In this document: in pieces, positions 1 through 6,780 of the stretch | Position numbering within the stretch: the first letter of the stretch is position 1 | Layout of the letters: each line of letters begins with the position of its first letter | The notes under the pieces: model-generated | Seen by the model: the letters and a program-made list of their open reading frames with translations, nothing else | Databases searched by the model: none | What the model was told of the DNA's origin: nothing | Program-made: the position numbers and the translations under genes | NCBI GenBank assembly: GCA_007123465.1 | Contig: SKLB01000168.1 | Coordinates: 1-16,266 of the forward strand | Length of the DNA stretch: 16,266 nucleotides | Source of the DNA: Spirochaetales bacterium | GTDB taxonomy: Bacteria; Spirochaetota; Spirochaetia; DSM-27196; PWMO01 | Reading direction: 5' to 3'

Positions 1-346
1 CGCAGAAGCCCACATCGCCAAAACCAGCGGTAATGTGCACAAACAGCCCCAGGCGCCCGATTGATGAGCGTCCCTCGAGCATCGGCACGTAGTTGCGCGT
101 CTCGGTGAACTCGACGGTACGTCCCAGATAGAGCCGCGCCGGCTGCAGCAGCAGCCCTTCAGCGGGGATACTCAGCTGCGAACAGCGGTTATCGCGCGCC
201 ATGTCGAGTTCCCGATCGTCGTAGACAATCAACTCGTTGTGCAGAGTGAGGTTGTAGCTGTTGGGATTAAGCTGATCCTCACGAAAAGGATCGATGATGA
301 TGTCCGTTCCCAGACGCCCACGGATGTATTCACCGGAAAGGATCAT
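1..346 (-). CDS. dcd: dCTP deaminase, N-terminal 115 residues (cut by window edge)
   Basis: This enzyme deaminates dCTP to dUTP, feeding dTMP synthesis in the cytoplasm. The visible 115 residues start MILSGEYIRG and carry the family landmarks: QLNPNSYNLTLH at about 25-36, IPAEGLLLQPARLYLGRTVE at about 60-79, and the signature EGRSSIGRLGLFVH at 91-104, followed by TAGFGDVGF. Typical family members are about 170-195 residues, so roughly the last 60-80, including the catalytic Glu region, lie outside the window. Monofunctional dCTP deaminase cannot be separated from the bifunctional dUMP-forming type here. The ATG at 346 lies 11 nt after the stop of the 55-residue gene upstream and has no good Shine-Dalgarno, so it is probably translated by coupling from one transcript. 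Family assignment is firm. Confidence 0.93.
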   Translation of the reverse strand, partial: MILSGEYIRGRLGTDIIIDPFREDQLNPNSYNLTLHNELIVYDDRELDMARDNRCSQLSIPAEGLLLQPARLYLGRTVEFTETRNYVPMLEGRSSIGRLGLFVHITAGFGDVGFC

Positions 347-357
347 CGCTTGTGCTG

Positions 358-525
358 CTACATCAGGTCCTTGGGACGTCTACTCTGATTGCCGGTCTTT
401 TCGCAGACCGCGTAGTGACGAATCTTACCCTTCTCAAACACCGACTTCATGATAATCTTACCGCCCCAGCGCGATAGCAGATCCTGAGCATCACCGCGCC
501 GTGCGTTCTTGGAAACAGCTGCCAT
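358..525 (-). CDS. Uncharacterised 55-residue basic protein upstream of dcd
   Basis: I do not recognise this family. The 55-codon frame starts at an ATG (525) preceded by a near-perfect Shine-Dalgarno (AAGGAGA, 532-538, 6 nt before the ATG) and by a good sigma70 promoter, and it ends with TAG 11 nt before dcd. These signals make it a real gene despite its size. The protein is rich in Lys and Arg and strongly positive. It begins MAAVSKNARRGDAQ, has a central SRWGGKIIMKSVFEKGK stretch, one Cys (41) in AVCEKTGNQ, and a basic tail SRRPKDLM. There is no signal peptide or membrane segment. The composition would suit a nucleic-acid- or ribosome-associated protein, but that is inference. It leads the transcript containing dcd. 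Confidence 0.75.
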   Translation of the reverse strand: MAAVSKNARRGDAQDLLSRWGGKIIMKSVFEKGKIRHYAVCEKTGNQSRRPKDLM

Positions 526-531
526 TATGGT

Positions 532-538
532 TCTCCTT
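532..538 (-). promoter_or_regulatory. Shine-Dalgarno of the 55-residue gene
   Basis: AAGGAGA on the minus strand lies 6 nt before the ATG at 525. It is one of the strongest ribosome binding sites in the window and is the main reason for calling this small gene. Confidence 0.75.
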
Positions 539-550
539 ATGTATAACTGA

Positions 551-580
551 AAGATAGCGGGCGCCCGTCCGAAAAGTCAA
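551..580 (-). promoter_or_regulatory. Sigma70-type promoter for the 55-residue gene and dcd
   Basis: The -35 TTGACT (580-575) and -10 TATCTT (556-551) are separated by 18 nt. A CTATCT reading gives 17. The predicted start of transcription is near 544, giving a leader of about 19 nt that contains the AAGGAGA ribosome binding site. Called by eye from the consensus. Confidence 0.6.
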
Positions 581-624
581 TAGTATACCGTCCGCTCTTG
601 ATTGCGTCTGTCTATTGCGCCTGT

Positions 625-999
625 TCATCGCAACCGCTGCAGCGAAGCGTACGAAAAATCTCCGTCTGCCAGCGCCGCGGGCTTTCGCAGTATGACCGTG
701 ACTTCGGTAGCAGCAGGAAAATTGTCAAACAGGCCATCGGCCAACGCAGCGCAGGCACGCTCGAGCAGTAGAAAGCTCGTGTCGCGCAGGCACGCGCTGC
801 ACCAGCGCGCCACCGCCGAGTAGTCGAGTGCGTAATCCAGCGAGTCAGACGCAATTGCGCCGGCCGCATCGTAGCGCAAATCTACGTCGAGTACGACATC
901 CTGTTGGCGCAGCCGCTCCGTTTCCCGTACACCGATAACGCACGAGACCACCAGGCCCTTGAACCCAACGTGCATCGGCCGGGTTGCATCGTTGTCCAT
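625..999 (-). CDS. folB: Dihydroneopterin aldolase
   Basis: FolB cleaves 7,8-dihydroneopterin to 6-hydroxymethyl-7,8-dihydropterin and glycolaldehyde in folate synthesis. With the ATG at 999 it is 124 residues, the usual length for the family. Landmarks are VGFKGLVVSCVIGVRETER at about 11-29, the LDY motif at about 58-60, the LLLERACAALAD helix with the pterin-contacting Glu near 80, and LRKPAAL with the catalytic-type Lys near 106. The frame is open upstream to a TTG at 1050, but a TTGACA promoter lies inside that extension, so I chose 999; an ATG at 975 is also possible. There is no Shine-Dalgarno, and the -10 ends 10 nt before the ATG. No other folate gene is visible. It diverges from the LCP gene. 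Confidence 0.88.
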   Translation of the reverse strand: MDNDATRPMHVGFKGLVVSCVIGVRETERLRQQDVVLDVDLRYDAAGAIASDSLDYALDYSAVARWCSACLRDTSFLLLERACAALADGLFDNFPAATEVTVILRKPAALADGDFSYASLQRLR

Positions 1000-1009
1000 C
1001 AGAGGACCG

Positions 1010-1038
1010 AGACTATCGCGCAGGACTCGGCCTGTCAA
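1010..1038 (-). promoter_or_regulatory. folB promoter, predicted near-leaderless
   Basis: A perfect -35 TTGACA (1038-1033), 17-nt spacer and weak -10 TAGTCT (1015-1010). Transcription would start near 1003, only about 4 nt before the ATG at 999. This leaves no room for a ribosome binding site, and none is present. Confidence 0.5.
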
Positions 1039-1095
1039 CCGACCGCGCAACTGTGTCAGGACCAGGCATCCTCACGGCCACAGCCGGACCAGGTG

Positions 1096-1125
1096 TTGCC
1101 TTGTGAAGCGACTCTTTGCTACACT
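1096..1125 (+). promoter_or_regulatory. Possible promoter of the LCP gene
   Basis: TTGCCT (1096-1101), 18-nt spacer, TACACT (1120-1125), predicting a start near 1132 and a leader of about 16 nt. An alternative -10, TACAGT at 1133-1138, lies 9 nt before the ATG but has no matching -35. It sits back to back with the folB promoter. Confidence 0.4.
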
Positions 1126-1147
1126 CCAGCGGTACAGTTGAGACACT

Positions 1148-3193
1148 ATGCGGAACAGACATACACTTGCGCGCTACGTTGCTATCGGTTTTCTCGTTGC
1201 CCTGCTGCTGGGCCTGACCATCGCGCGTGAGGTGCGGTTTGCACGCCTGGCGCGACGATACGATCAGCTTCAGACCCGGATCATCGATGAAGTCCGTACC
1301 ACTGCGGATGTAGTCGAGTCGCTGCAGAATGCGTTATCGGCCGGCGGCGCCCACGGCCGCACCCACTTCAGCGAAGAGCGGGATCCCGGTCAGGCGCACC
1401 CCGAGCAAACCGTCTCTCCGCGCGATCCAATCGCGTTCTTCCGCGCGGTAGACGTGCTGATTGGTGCAGAGAACCGCAGACAGCAGGCGCAACGGCGCGA
1501 AGCACTGCTCGAGAATGCGCGCTTTCAGGAAGCTGCAGCCGCGGCCGGACTCACCGTGGATCAGACGGATGGTGATCAGATCTTTCTCACCCGCAACAAC
1601 AGCCGCTACTTCACCCTCACCGTTGAACCCGACGCTATCGACATCAGTGCGGTTCATGGGCAGTCGGTGCGTGAACCGCAGTTTGGTCCGGTCTCTGCGG
1701 CGTTTCTCTCAACTCAGAGCGCAACGCTCGAGCGCCACATCGCGCAGCTCGAACCCAAGATCGAATACGTACGTTCGGTACCCGAACAGAGCGACGTCCG
1801 CGCCATTGTGGAACAGCGCAACCTCGGGGTCAGCCGCAGTCGTGGCAACCAGCCGCTTGAACGGGTGCGCTTCAGTTCTGCCGACTTGTCCCAGAGCGTT
1901 GATTTGAGCCTCAGCCTGGAAAGTGGCCAGCTCTCGATCAACCAGCGCACAATCGCGGAAATCGAGGAAGCGCACGAAGTTCTGCTGAACGCGCTGCAGC
2001 AGATCAAGGCTATCTCTGAAGAAGAGGTACTGATCCATCGCAGCAGAATCGAACTCGAGCAGATGTTTGCCGACAACGGCTTCCAGTCACTACTGGCGGC
2101 ACGCGGACTGCGGGTCGACGAAACGTCGCGCGAGACTGCGCACTTTGTCTATTACGATATCTATCGCGGTGCAGCAAACCATGTTGGGGCGTTCGGCATC
2201 CAACGAACAACCGGGGACATCTGGATCATCGATGAAGGCGACGTCCCGATTATGTCGCTGCGGCGTCTGTCAGGTGGGGTCTCATCGAGCTCATCAGAAA
2301 TGTCCATACCACCATCGGTAACTGCCGATTTCGAGTCCAGCGACCGGAGCGGCCTGACGGTTCTGCTGCTGGGTGCCAACGAGGGCGTTGCCGACACCAT
2401 CATGCTGGCGCACGTGGAGTCCAGGCAACAGAAGATCCATTTCTTCAGCATCCCGCGCGACCTCTTCTACCGCGGTGCGCGGATAAACGCGATCGGTCAG
2501 CGATTTGGCGTTGAACGCATGGCAACCGAGATCGGTCGTATCACCGGCCTTTCGGTTGACCACTACGTGAAGATCGACATGTACGCCTTCATCGACGTGA
2601 TAAACATTCTCGGCGGCATTACGGTGACCCTGGATGAGGAGCTGGTTGACCCAACGTACCGTGTCAGGGATGACGGCGTCTGGGGCACCCTCTATTACCC
2701 GCCGGGCGAGCATCAACTGGACGGCGTAGCTGCGTTGCGTGTGGCCCGCTCACGCGCAACCACAACCGATTTTGGCCGAGCCCGCCGTCAGCAGGACATC
2801 GCTGATGCTATCCGCGCCGAAGTTGCCGCCCTCGGGCTGCGCGATGTCGGCACACTCTATTCGCTGATCAATCGTGTTCTGCGTTACGTCGAAACCGATT
2901 TGTCGGCGGTTGATATCGTGCGCTACACCCAGCAGTATGCGCGTTACCGCAACACCTCGCATCACGTCCTGAGCACCGACAACGTGCTCTTTGCCACGTA
3001 CTCGGCGCTTCACTACAGCGGAAAGAGCAAGGACCAAGTCGACGCAGACTTTGACCTCGGTGCCTGGATCTTACTACCGCACCAAGAGAACTGGGACCTC
3101 ATCCCGTGGTATATCGAGCGGGCAATTGAGGACGGCTCGGTTGATCTGGAGGAGTTTCGCGCGGCCAGAACTAACTCCGCAACCAATCTATAA
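1148..3193 (+). CDS. LytR-CpsA-Psr (LCP) family cell-envelope protein with repeated N-terminal modules
   Basis: LCP proteins are membrane-anchored phosphotransferases that attach undecaprenyl-linked glycopolymers to the cell wall; the substrate here is unknown. The 681-residue protein has a short cytoplasmic N-terminus, one membrane segment at about 10-26 and a likely coiled coil at about 27-65. Three diverged copies of a roughly 55-residue module follow (117-169, 216-265, 304-362), then a Ser-rich linker. The LCP domain spans about 402-560, with LTVLLLGAN, Asp in ADTIML, FFSIPRDL, VDHYVKIDMYAF, LGGITVTL, GEHQLDGVAALRVARSR and DFGRARRQQ. The Asp usual in the 'vDalGGV' motif is Asn (INILGGI). 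The protein is longer than many LCPs (300-450 residues) because of the modules. Stop codons of this gene and proB converge with 23 bp between them. Confidence 0.87.
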   Translation: MRNRHTLARYVAIGFLVALLLGLTIAREVRFARLARRYDQLQTRIIDEVRTTADVVESLQNALSAGGAHGRTHFSEERDPGQAHPEQTVSPRDPIAFFRAVDVLIGAENRRQQAQRREALLENARFQEAAAAAGLTVDQTDGDQIFLTRNNSRYFTLTVEPDAIDISAVHGQSVREPQFGPVSAAFLSTQSATLERHIAQLEPKIEYVRSVPEQSDVRAIVEQRNLGVSRSRGNQPLERVRFSSADLSQSVDLSLSLESGQLSINQRTIAEIEEAHEVLLNALQQIKAISEEEVLIHRSRIELEQMFADNGFQSLLAARGLRVDETSRETAHFVYYDIYRGAANHVGAFGIQRTTGDIWIIDEGDVPIMSLRRLSGGVSSSSSEMSIPPSVTADFESSDRSGLTVLLLGANEGVADTIMLAHVESRQQKIHFFSIPRDLFYRGARINAIGQRFGVERMATEIGRITGLSVDHYVKIDMYAFIDVINILGGITVTLDEELVDPTYRVRDDGVWGTLYYPPGEHQLDGVAALRVARSRATTTDFGRARRQQDIADAIRAEVAALGLRDVGTLYSLINRVLRYVETDLSAVDIVRYTQQYARYRNTSHHVLSTDNVLFATYSALHYSGKSKDQVDADFDLGAWILLPHQENWDLIPWYIERAIEDGSVDLEEFRAARTNSATNL

Positions 3194-3216
3194 TAACTGC
3201 CACCGCGTCTGCTCTC

Positions 3217-4332
3217 TCAGTCGACGAAGACAATTTCCTCGGGACGCGCTACTATCTCCTTTTTCCCAGGACCAAGGATCGACGCAATCTCTGAGGAGTG
3301 GTGACCCATGACTGCGAGCAGATCACTGCTGCCGAGGCCGGTAACCAACCTGGCGCGTACCGCTGGGCTGTCGGCGACGCACAAATCGATGACCGCGCCG
3401 CTGTTAAACGCTCCAACTACTTCCACCACACCGGTCGGCAGCAGGCTGTTTCGCTTACGGATTGCGTTGTAGGCTCCCTGGTCTACAACCACGCGCCCTG
3501 CGGCAGCCGAGTTCAGAATCCAGCGCTCGCGGTTGGACAGGCGGTCGCGGGCCAGAAAGAGCGTGCCGAGTTCCTGGCCCTCAAGTAGCCGCACTATTAC
3601 GTTTTCTTCGCGGCCGTGCGCCAGAACCACGCGGCAGCCGGCACGCTCGGCAATTGATACCGCGGTGAGTTTGGTGCGCATGCCGCCGGTAGCAAAACTG
3701 CTTCCCGCGCCGCCGGCGGAAGAGAGCACCTCATCGGTAAGCGCGCTGACGGTGCGCAGCGGAATTGCGCCACTGTGACGCCGCGGATCGCTGGTGTACA
3801 GCGCGTCGATATCGCTGAGCATGATAAGAAGATCGGCGTCAACCTTGCTGGCCACCAGGGCGCTCAGTTGATCGTTATCGCCAAAGGTGGAGCCGATCTC
3901 GGCGGTGGAGACGCTGTCGTTCTCGTTCATCACCGGCAGGACCCCAAGGCTCAGCAGGGTTTCGACCGCGTTCCTCAGATTGAGATAACTGCGCCGGTTA
4001 TTGAGCACCTCGCGGGTCAGCAGGACCTGAGACACCGTGACACCGTGCGCGGCAAAAGCGTTACGGTACGTATTCATCAGCAGCGGCTGGCCGATCGCCG
4101 CACACGCCTGGCGCATGGGGACCGTGCTGATAGGCGGAGCAACACCTATTTCGTGCGCGCCCATTCCGATTGCCCCCGAAGTGACTATCAGCACCTGGCG
4201 CTGCTCAGCGCGCACCGCTGCGATGTCGGCGGCAATCGCCGCGACAAACTCACGATCCAGCTGCTCATCACGGGACAGCACATTGGTACCGATCTTGACG
4301 ACAACACGGCGACAGCTCGAAAAATCGCGCAT
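3217..4332 (-). CDS. proB: Glutamate 5-kinase with C-terminal PUA domain
   Basis: ProB phosphorylates glutamate to gamma-glutamyl phosphate, the first and usually proline-inhibited step of proline synthesis. The 371-residue length matches the full kinase-plus-PUA form. Amino-acid-kinase motifs are VVVKIGTNVLS (10-20), TSGAIGMG (51-58), the glutamate-site NENDSV (136-141), FGDNDQLSALVASK (150-163) and ATGGMRTKL (214-222). The PUA domain, from about 276 to 350, holds GRVVVDQGAYNAI and the GVVEVVGAFNSG segment. Start is ATG at 4332, 23 nt after the proA stop, with AGGGG about 10 nt upstream. It is last in a DAHP synthase-proA-proB operon, the reverse of the common proB-proA order. Confidence 0.96.
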   Translation of the reverse strand: MRDFSSCRRVVVKIGTNVLSRDEQLDREFVAAIAADIAAVRAEQRQVLIVTSGAIGMGAHEIGVAPPISTVPMRQACAAIGQPLLMNTYRNAFAAHGVTVSQVLLTREVLNNRRSYLNLRNAVETLLSLGVLPVMNENDSVSTAEIGSTFGDNDQLSALVASKVDADLLIMLSDIDALYTSDPRRHSGAIPLRTVSALTDEVLSSAGGAGSSFATGGMRTKLTAVSIAERAGCRVVLAHGREENVIVRLLEGQELGTLFLARDRLSNRERWILNSAAAGRVVVDQGAYNAIRKRNSLLPTGVVEVVGAFNSGAVIDLCVADSPAVRARLVTGLGSSDLLAVMGHHSSEIASILGPGKKEIVARPEEIVFVD

Positions 4333-4355
4333 CCAGGCGACCCCTGCAGCCGCAG

Positions 4356-5639
4356 CTAACGCAGCGGGCGGTGGCTGAAACCGCGCGCATGGGGGCCGGA
4401 GTAATCAGCGACCACCTGCCCCGAACCAAACAGACGCCATTGATATATGACCAGACCCTCCAGACCCACCGGACCTCGGGAGTGAATCTTTGCGGTAGAA
4501 ATACCAACTTCGGCACCCAGCCCGTAGCGGAATCCGTCTGAGAACCGCGTGCTGCAGTTCCACATCACGTTGGCCGAATCCACCAGCGCCATGAAACGCT
4601 CGGCGTCCTGGCGCTCGGCTGTCACAATAGCGTCGGTATGGTGCGAACCGTAGCGGTTGATGTGCGCCACCGCGGCATCGAAGCTATCCACCACCCTGAC
4701 AGCCAGCACCAGGTCGAGATACTCGGCACTCCAGTCCGACTCGGCCGCGGACTCCGCACGCGGCACAATCGCACGCGTACGCTCGCAGCCGCGCAGAACA
4801 ACCTGCGGCATAGCCGCAGCCAGTTGCGGCAGAAACGCTTGCGCTACATCGGCGTGTACCAGCAGCGTCTCAGCTGCGTTACACACCGCCACGTATTGAG
4901 TCTTTGAGTCAGCGGCTATAGCAACCGCCTGCTGCAGATCGGCGCTGCGGTCAATGTAGACGTGGCAGACTCCGTCCGCGTGGCCCAACACCGGGATCGA
5001 GGTGTTATCCATGATGAAGCGCACAAACTCGTTGGACCCGCGCGGGATGATCAGGTCGATTGAATCCGACAGTGCCAGCATTGCGCGCACATCTTCACGG
5101 CTCTCCAGCAGCGCGATCCAACCGTTGGGGATGCCGGCGTCACCGGTGGCATCTGCGATGATCTGGAACAACACCCGGTTGGTCTCGGCCGCTTCTGCAC
5201 CGCCCTTGAGCAGAACGGCGTTACCACTCTTGAGACATAGAGACGAAATCTGCACCAGGGCGTCGGGGCGCGATTCGAACACCATTCCGACCACGCCGAG
5301 CGGAACGGTGACCTGGTACAGCTCCAGTCCAGCGTCGAGTTCACGCGCCGCCAGCGTGCGCCCGGTGGGGTCTTCGAGTGCGGCTACACTCTGGACCCCA
5401 ACAGCGCTCTGCTCGACCTTGCTGCCGGAAAATGCCAGCCGCTTCACCAGCGGCGCCGCAACGCCGGCCTCTTCGGCACGCTGCATATCTGCAGCATTGG
5501 CGGTCTCGATCTCGGAGCGCCGACTCCGCAACGCCTGCGCTATCGCCGCCAGAGCGCGGTCTTTGACATCGCGTGGCAGAGCCGCCAGCAGAAACGAAGC
5601 GTTCTTGGCCTGGCTCGCCTTATCTGCAACGCTGCTCAT
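4356..5639 (-). CDS. proA: Glutamate-5-semialdehyde dehydrogenase (gamma-glutamyl phosphate reductase)
   Basis: ProA reduces the unstable ProB product with NADPH to glutamate-5-semialdehyde, which cyclises to pyrroline-5-carboxylate. The 427-residue protein is full length (family about 415-430). Visible motifs are VPLGVVGMVFESRPD (112-126), SGNAVLLKGGAEA (138-150), PRGSNEF (199-205), the catalytic Cys 253 in VAVCNAAETLLVH, and the C-terminal ProA signature RFSDGFRYGLGAEVGIS followed by the GPVGLEGL motif. Its ATG overlaps the TGA of the DAHP synthase gene (ATGA, 5636-5639), so it is almost certainly translationally coupled to it. ProB follows, so the unstable intermediate is made and used by adjacent products. 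Confidence 0.96.
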   Translation of the reverse strand: MSSVADKASQAKNASFLLAALPRDVKDRALAAIAQALRSRRSEIETANAADMQRAEEAGVAAPLVKRLAFSGSKVEQSAVGVQSVAALEDPTGRTLAARELDAGLELYQVTVPLGVVGMVFESRPDALVQISSLCLKSGNAVLLKGGAEAAETNRVLFQIIADATGDAGIPNGWIALLESREDVRAMLALSDSIDLIIPRGSNEFVRFIMDNTSIPVLGHADGVCHVYIDRSADLQQAVAIAADSKTQYVAVCNAAETLLVHADVAQAFLPQLAAAMPQVVLRGCERTRAIVPRAESAAESDWSAEYLDLVLAVRVVDSFDAAVAHINRYGSHHTDAIVTAERQDAERFMALVDSANVMWNCSTRFSDGFRYGLGAEVGISTAKIHSRGPVGLEGLVIYQWRLFGSGQVVADYSGPHARGFSHRPLR

Positions 5640-6709
5640 ACGCTACCCGCCTTGAGCCGCACATCTGCCCAGCGCAACAGATCTGCTGTCTCCTCCCATC
5701 CGATACAGGCGTCGGTGATCGACACACCGTACCGCAGCCGGCCTGCCTCCTTGCCGACCTCCTGACGGCCGGGATGGATATTGCTCTCGAGCATGAAACC
5801 GATGATTTCGTTCCGTCCCTCGATGCGCTGGCGCACTACCGAGCGCAGGACTTTGTGCTGGCGGGTGTGGTCCTTACGCGAGTTCCCGTGACTGCAATCG
5901 ATCACCACCGCAGGGCCGATAGCAGCTGCGGCCATGCGCTCGCACGCTTCTTCCACGTCTTCCTCGTGGTAGTTGGGCCCGTTGCGTCCGCCGCGCAGGA
6001 TGGCGTGCCCAACAGGATTTCCGGTTGTATTGACCACGCAGGTTCGGCCGTTCTGATCGATACCGATGAAACTGTGCGGCGAGAGCGAGGACGAGAGCGC
6101 GTTGACCGCGGTCTCGATCGAACCGTCGGTACCGTTCTTGAAACCAACCGGCATCGACAGCCCGCTGGCCATCTCGCGGTGGGTCTGCGACTCTGTGGTG
6201 CGGGCTCCGATCGCCGCCCAGGACACCAGATCATCGATGTACTGCGGCACAATCGGATCGAGCAGCTCCGAACCTACCGGGACTCCCATAGCGGTTATGT
6301 CGCTCATGATCGAGCGCGCGCGGCACAAACCCTCCTGGATATCGTAAGAACCATCCATTTCGGGATCGAGGATCAACCCACGCCACCCAAGCCGCGTGCG
6401 AGGCTTCTCAAAGTAGACGCGCATCACCACAAAGATGCTGTCATCGATCTCGCGGCGCAGCGCTGCCAGCCGGCCGGCGTACTCCAGCGCGGCATCGCGG
6501 TCGTGTATCGAGCACGGCCCGACGATGGCGAGCAAGCGAACGTCCTGCTTAGTGATGATCTTCTCTACCACTTGACGGGCCCGCACAACCGTTTCCATTG
6601 AAGCGCTGGACATCTGAACCTGAGATTTCAACTCGGCCGGTGCTATCAGCGGTGTGAATGACGCAATCCTCAGGTCACTGGTGCGTATCGAAGCGGGTTC
6701 ACTCTGCAT
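5636..6709 (-). CDS. aroF: 3-deoxy-7-phosphoheptulonate (DAHP) synthase, class I alpha type
   Basis: Condenses phosphoenolpyruvate and erythrose-4-phosphate to DAHP, the committed step to aromatic amino acids. The 357 residues match the AroF/G/H type. Metal ligands are visible as Cys66 in GPCSIHD (64-70), His274 in DCSHGNSRKD (271-280), Glu308 in MLESNIH and Asp333 in SITDACI. Substrate motifs RVYFEKPRT (97-105), GARTTESQTHREMASG (168-183) and VGFKNGTDG (188-196) are intact. The N-terminal arm that carries feedback inhibition in this class is present (SDLRI at 11-15), but the inhibitor cannot be told, so the symbol aroF stands for the family. Start ATG 6709 has no Shine-Dalgarno and lies 8 nt from a strong -10. 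Heads the proA-proB operon. Confidence 0.95.
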   Translation of the reverse strand: MQSEPASIRTSDLRIASFTPLIAPAELKSQVQMSSASMETVVRARQVVEKIITKQDVRLLAIVGPCSIHDRDAALEYAGRLAALRREIDDSIFVVMRVYFEKPRTRLGWRGLILDPEMDGSYDIQEGLCRARSIMSDITAMGVPVGSELLDPIVPQYIDDLVSWAAIGARTTESQTHREMASGLSMPVGFKNGTDGSIETAVNALSSSLSPHSFIGIDQNGRTCVVNTTGNPVGHAILRGGRNGPNYHEEDVEEACERMAAAAIGPAVVIDCSHGNSRKDHTRQHKVLRSVVRQRIEGRNEIIGFMLESNIHPGRQEVGKEAGRLRYGVSITDACIGWEETADLLRWADVRLKAGSV

Positions 6710-6717
6710 AATACTTC

Positions 6718-6747
6718 ACTATAGCGGAAAGCCGTTTTCAGCTGCAA
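6718..6747 (-). promoter_or_regulatory. Promoter of the DAHP synthase-proA-proB operon, predicted near-leaderless
   Basis: -35 TTGCAG (6747-6742), 18-nt spacer, -10 TATAGT (6723-6718, five of six consensus bases). Predicted start near 6711, so the leader before the ATG at 6709 is about 2 nt, too short for a ribosome binding site or an attenuator. It lies in the 71-bp gap between this operon and the arginine deiminase stop. Confidence 0.6.
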
Positions 6748-6780
6748 CACCGCCGGCTGCACCGCGTTCTACCGCAGGCA

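Noticed and set aside
1000..1050. Upstream extension of folB to a TTG codon at 1050
   Set aside because: The extension overlaps a TTGACA promoter and adds 17 residues absent from the family, so the start at 999 fits better.
5573..6601. 342-codon open frame on the plus strand opposite the DAHP synthase gene
   Set aside because: It lies wholly antisense to a strongly conserved gene, has no recognisable domain, and is expected from high GC at third codon positions.
6724..6765. Possible terminator after arcA (AGCCG...CGGCTTT on the minus strand)
   Set aside because: A 5-bp stem with a 19-nt loop that overlaps the DAHP synthase promoter; too weak to call.
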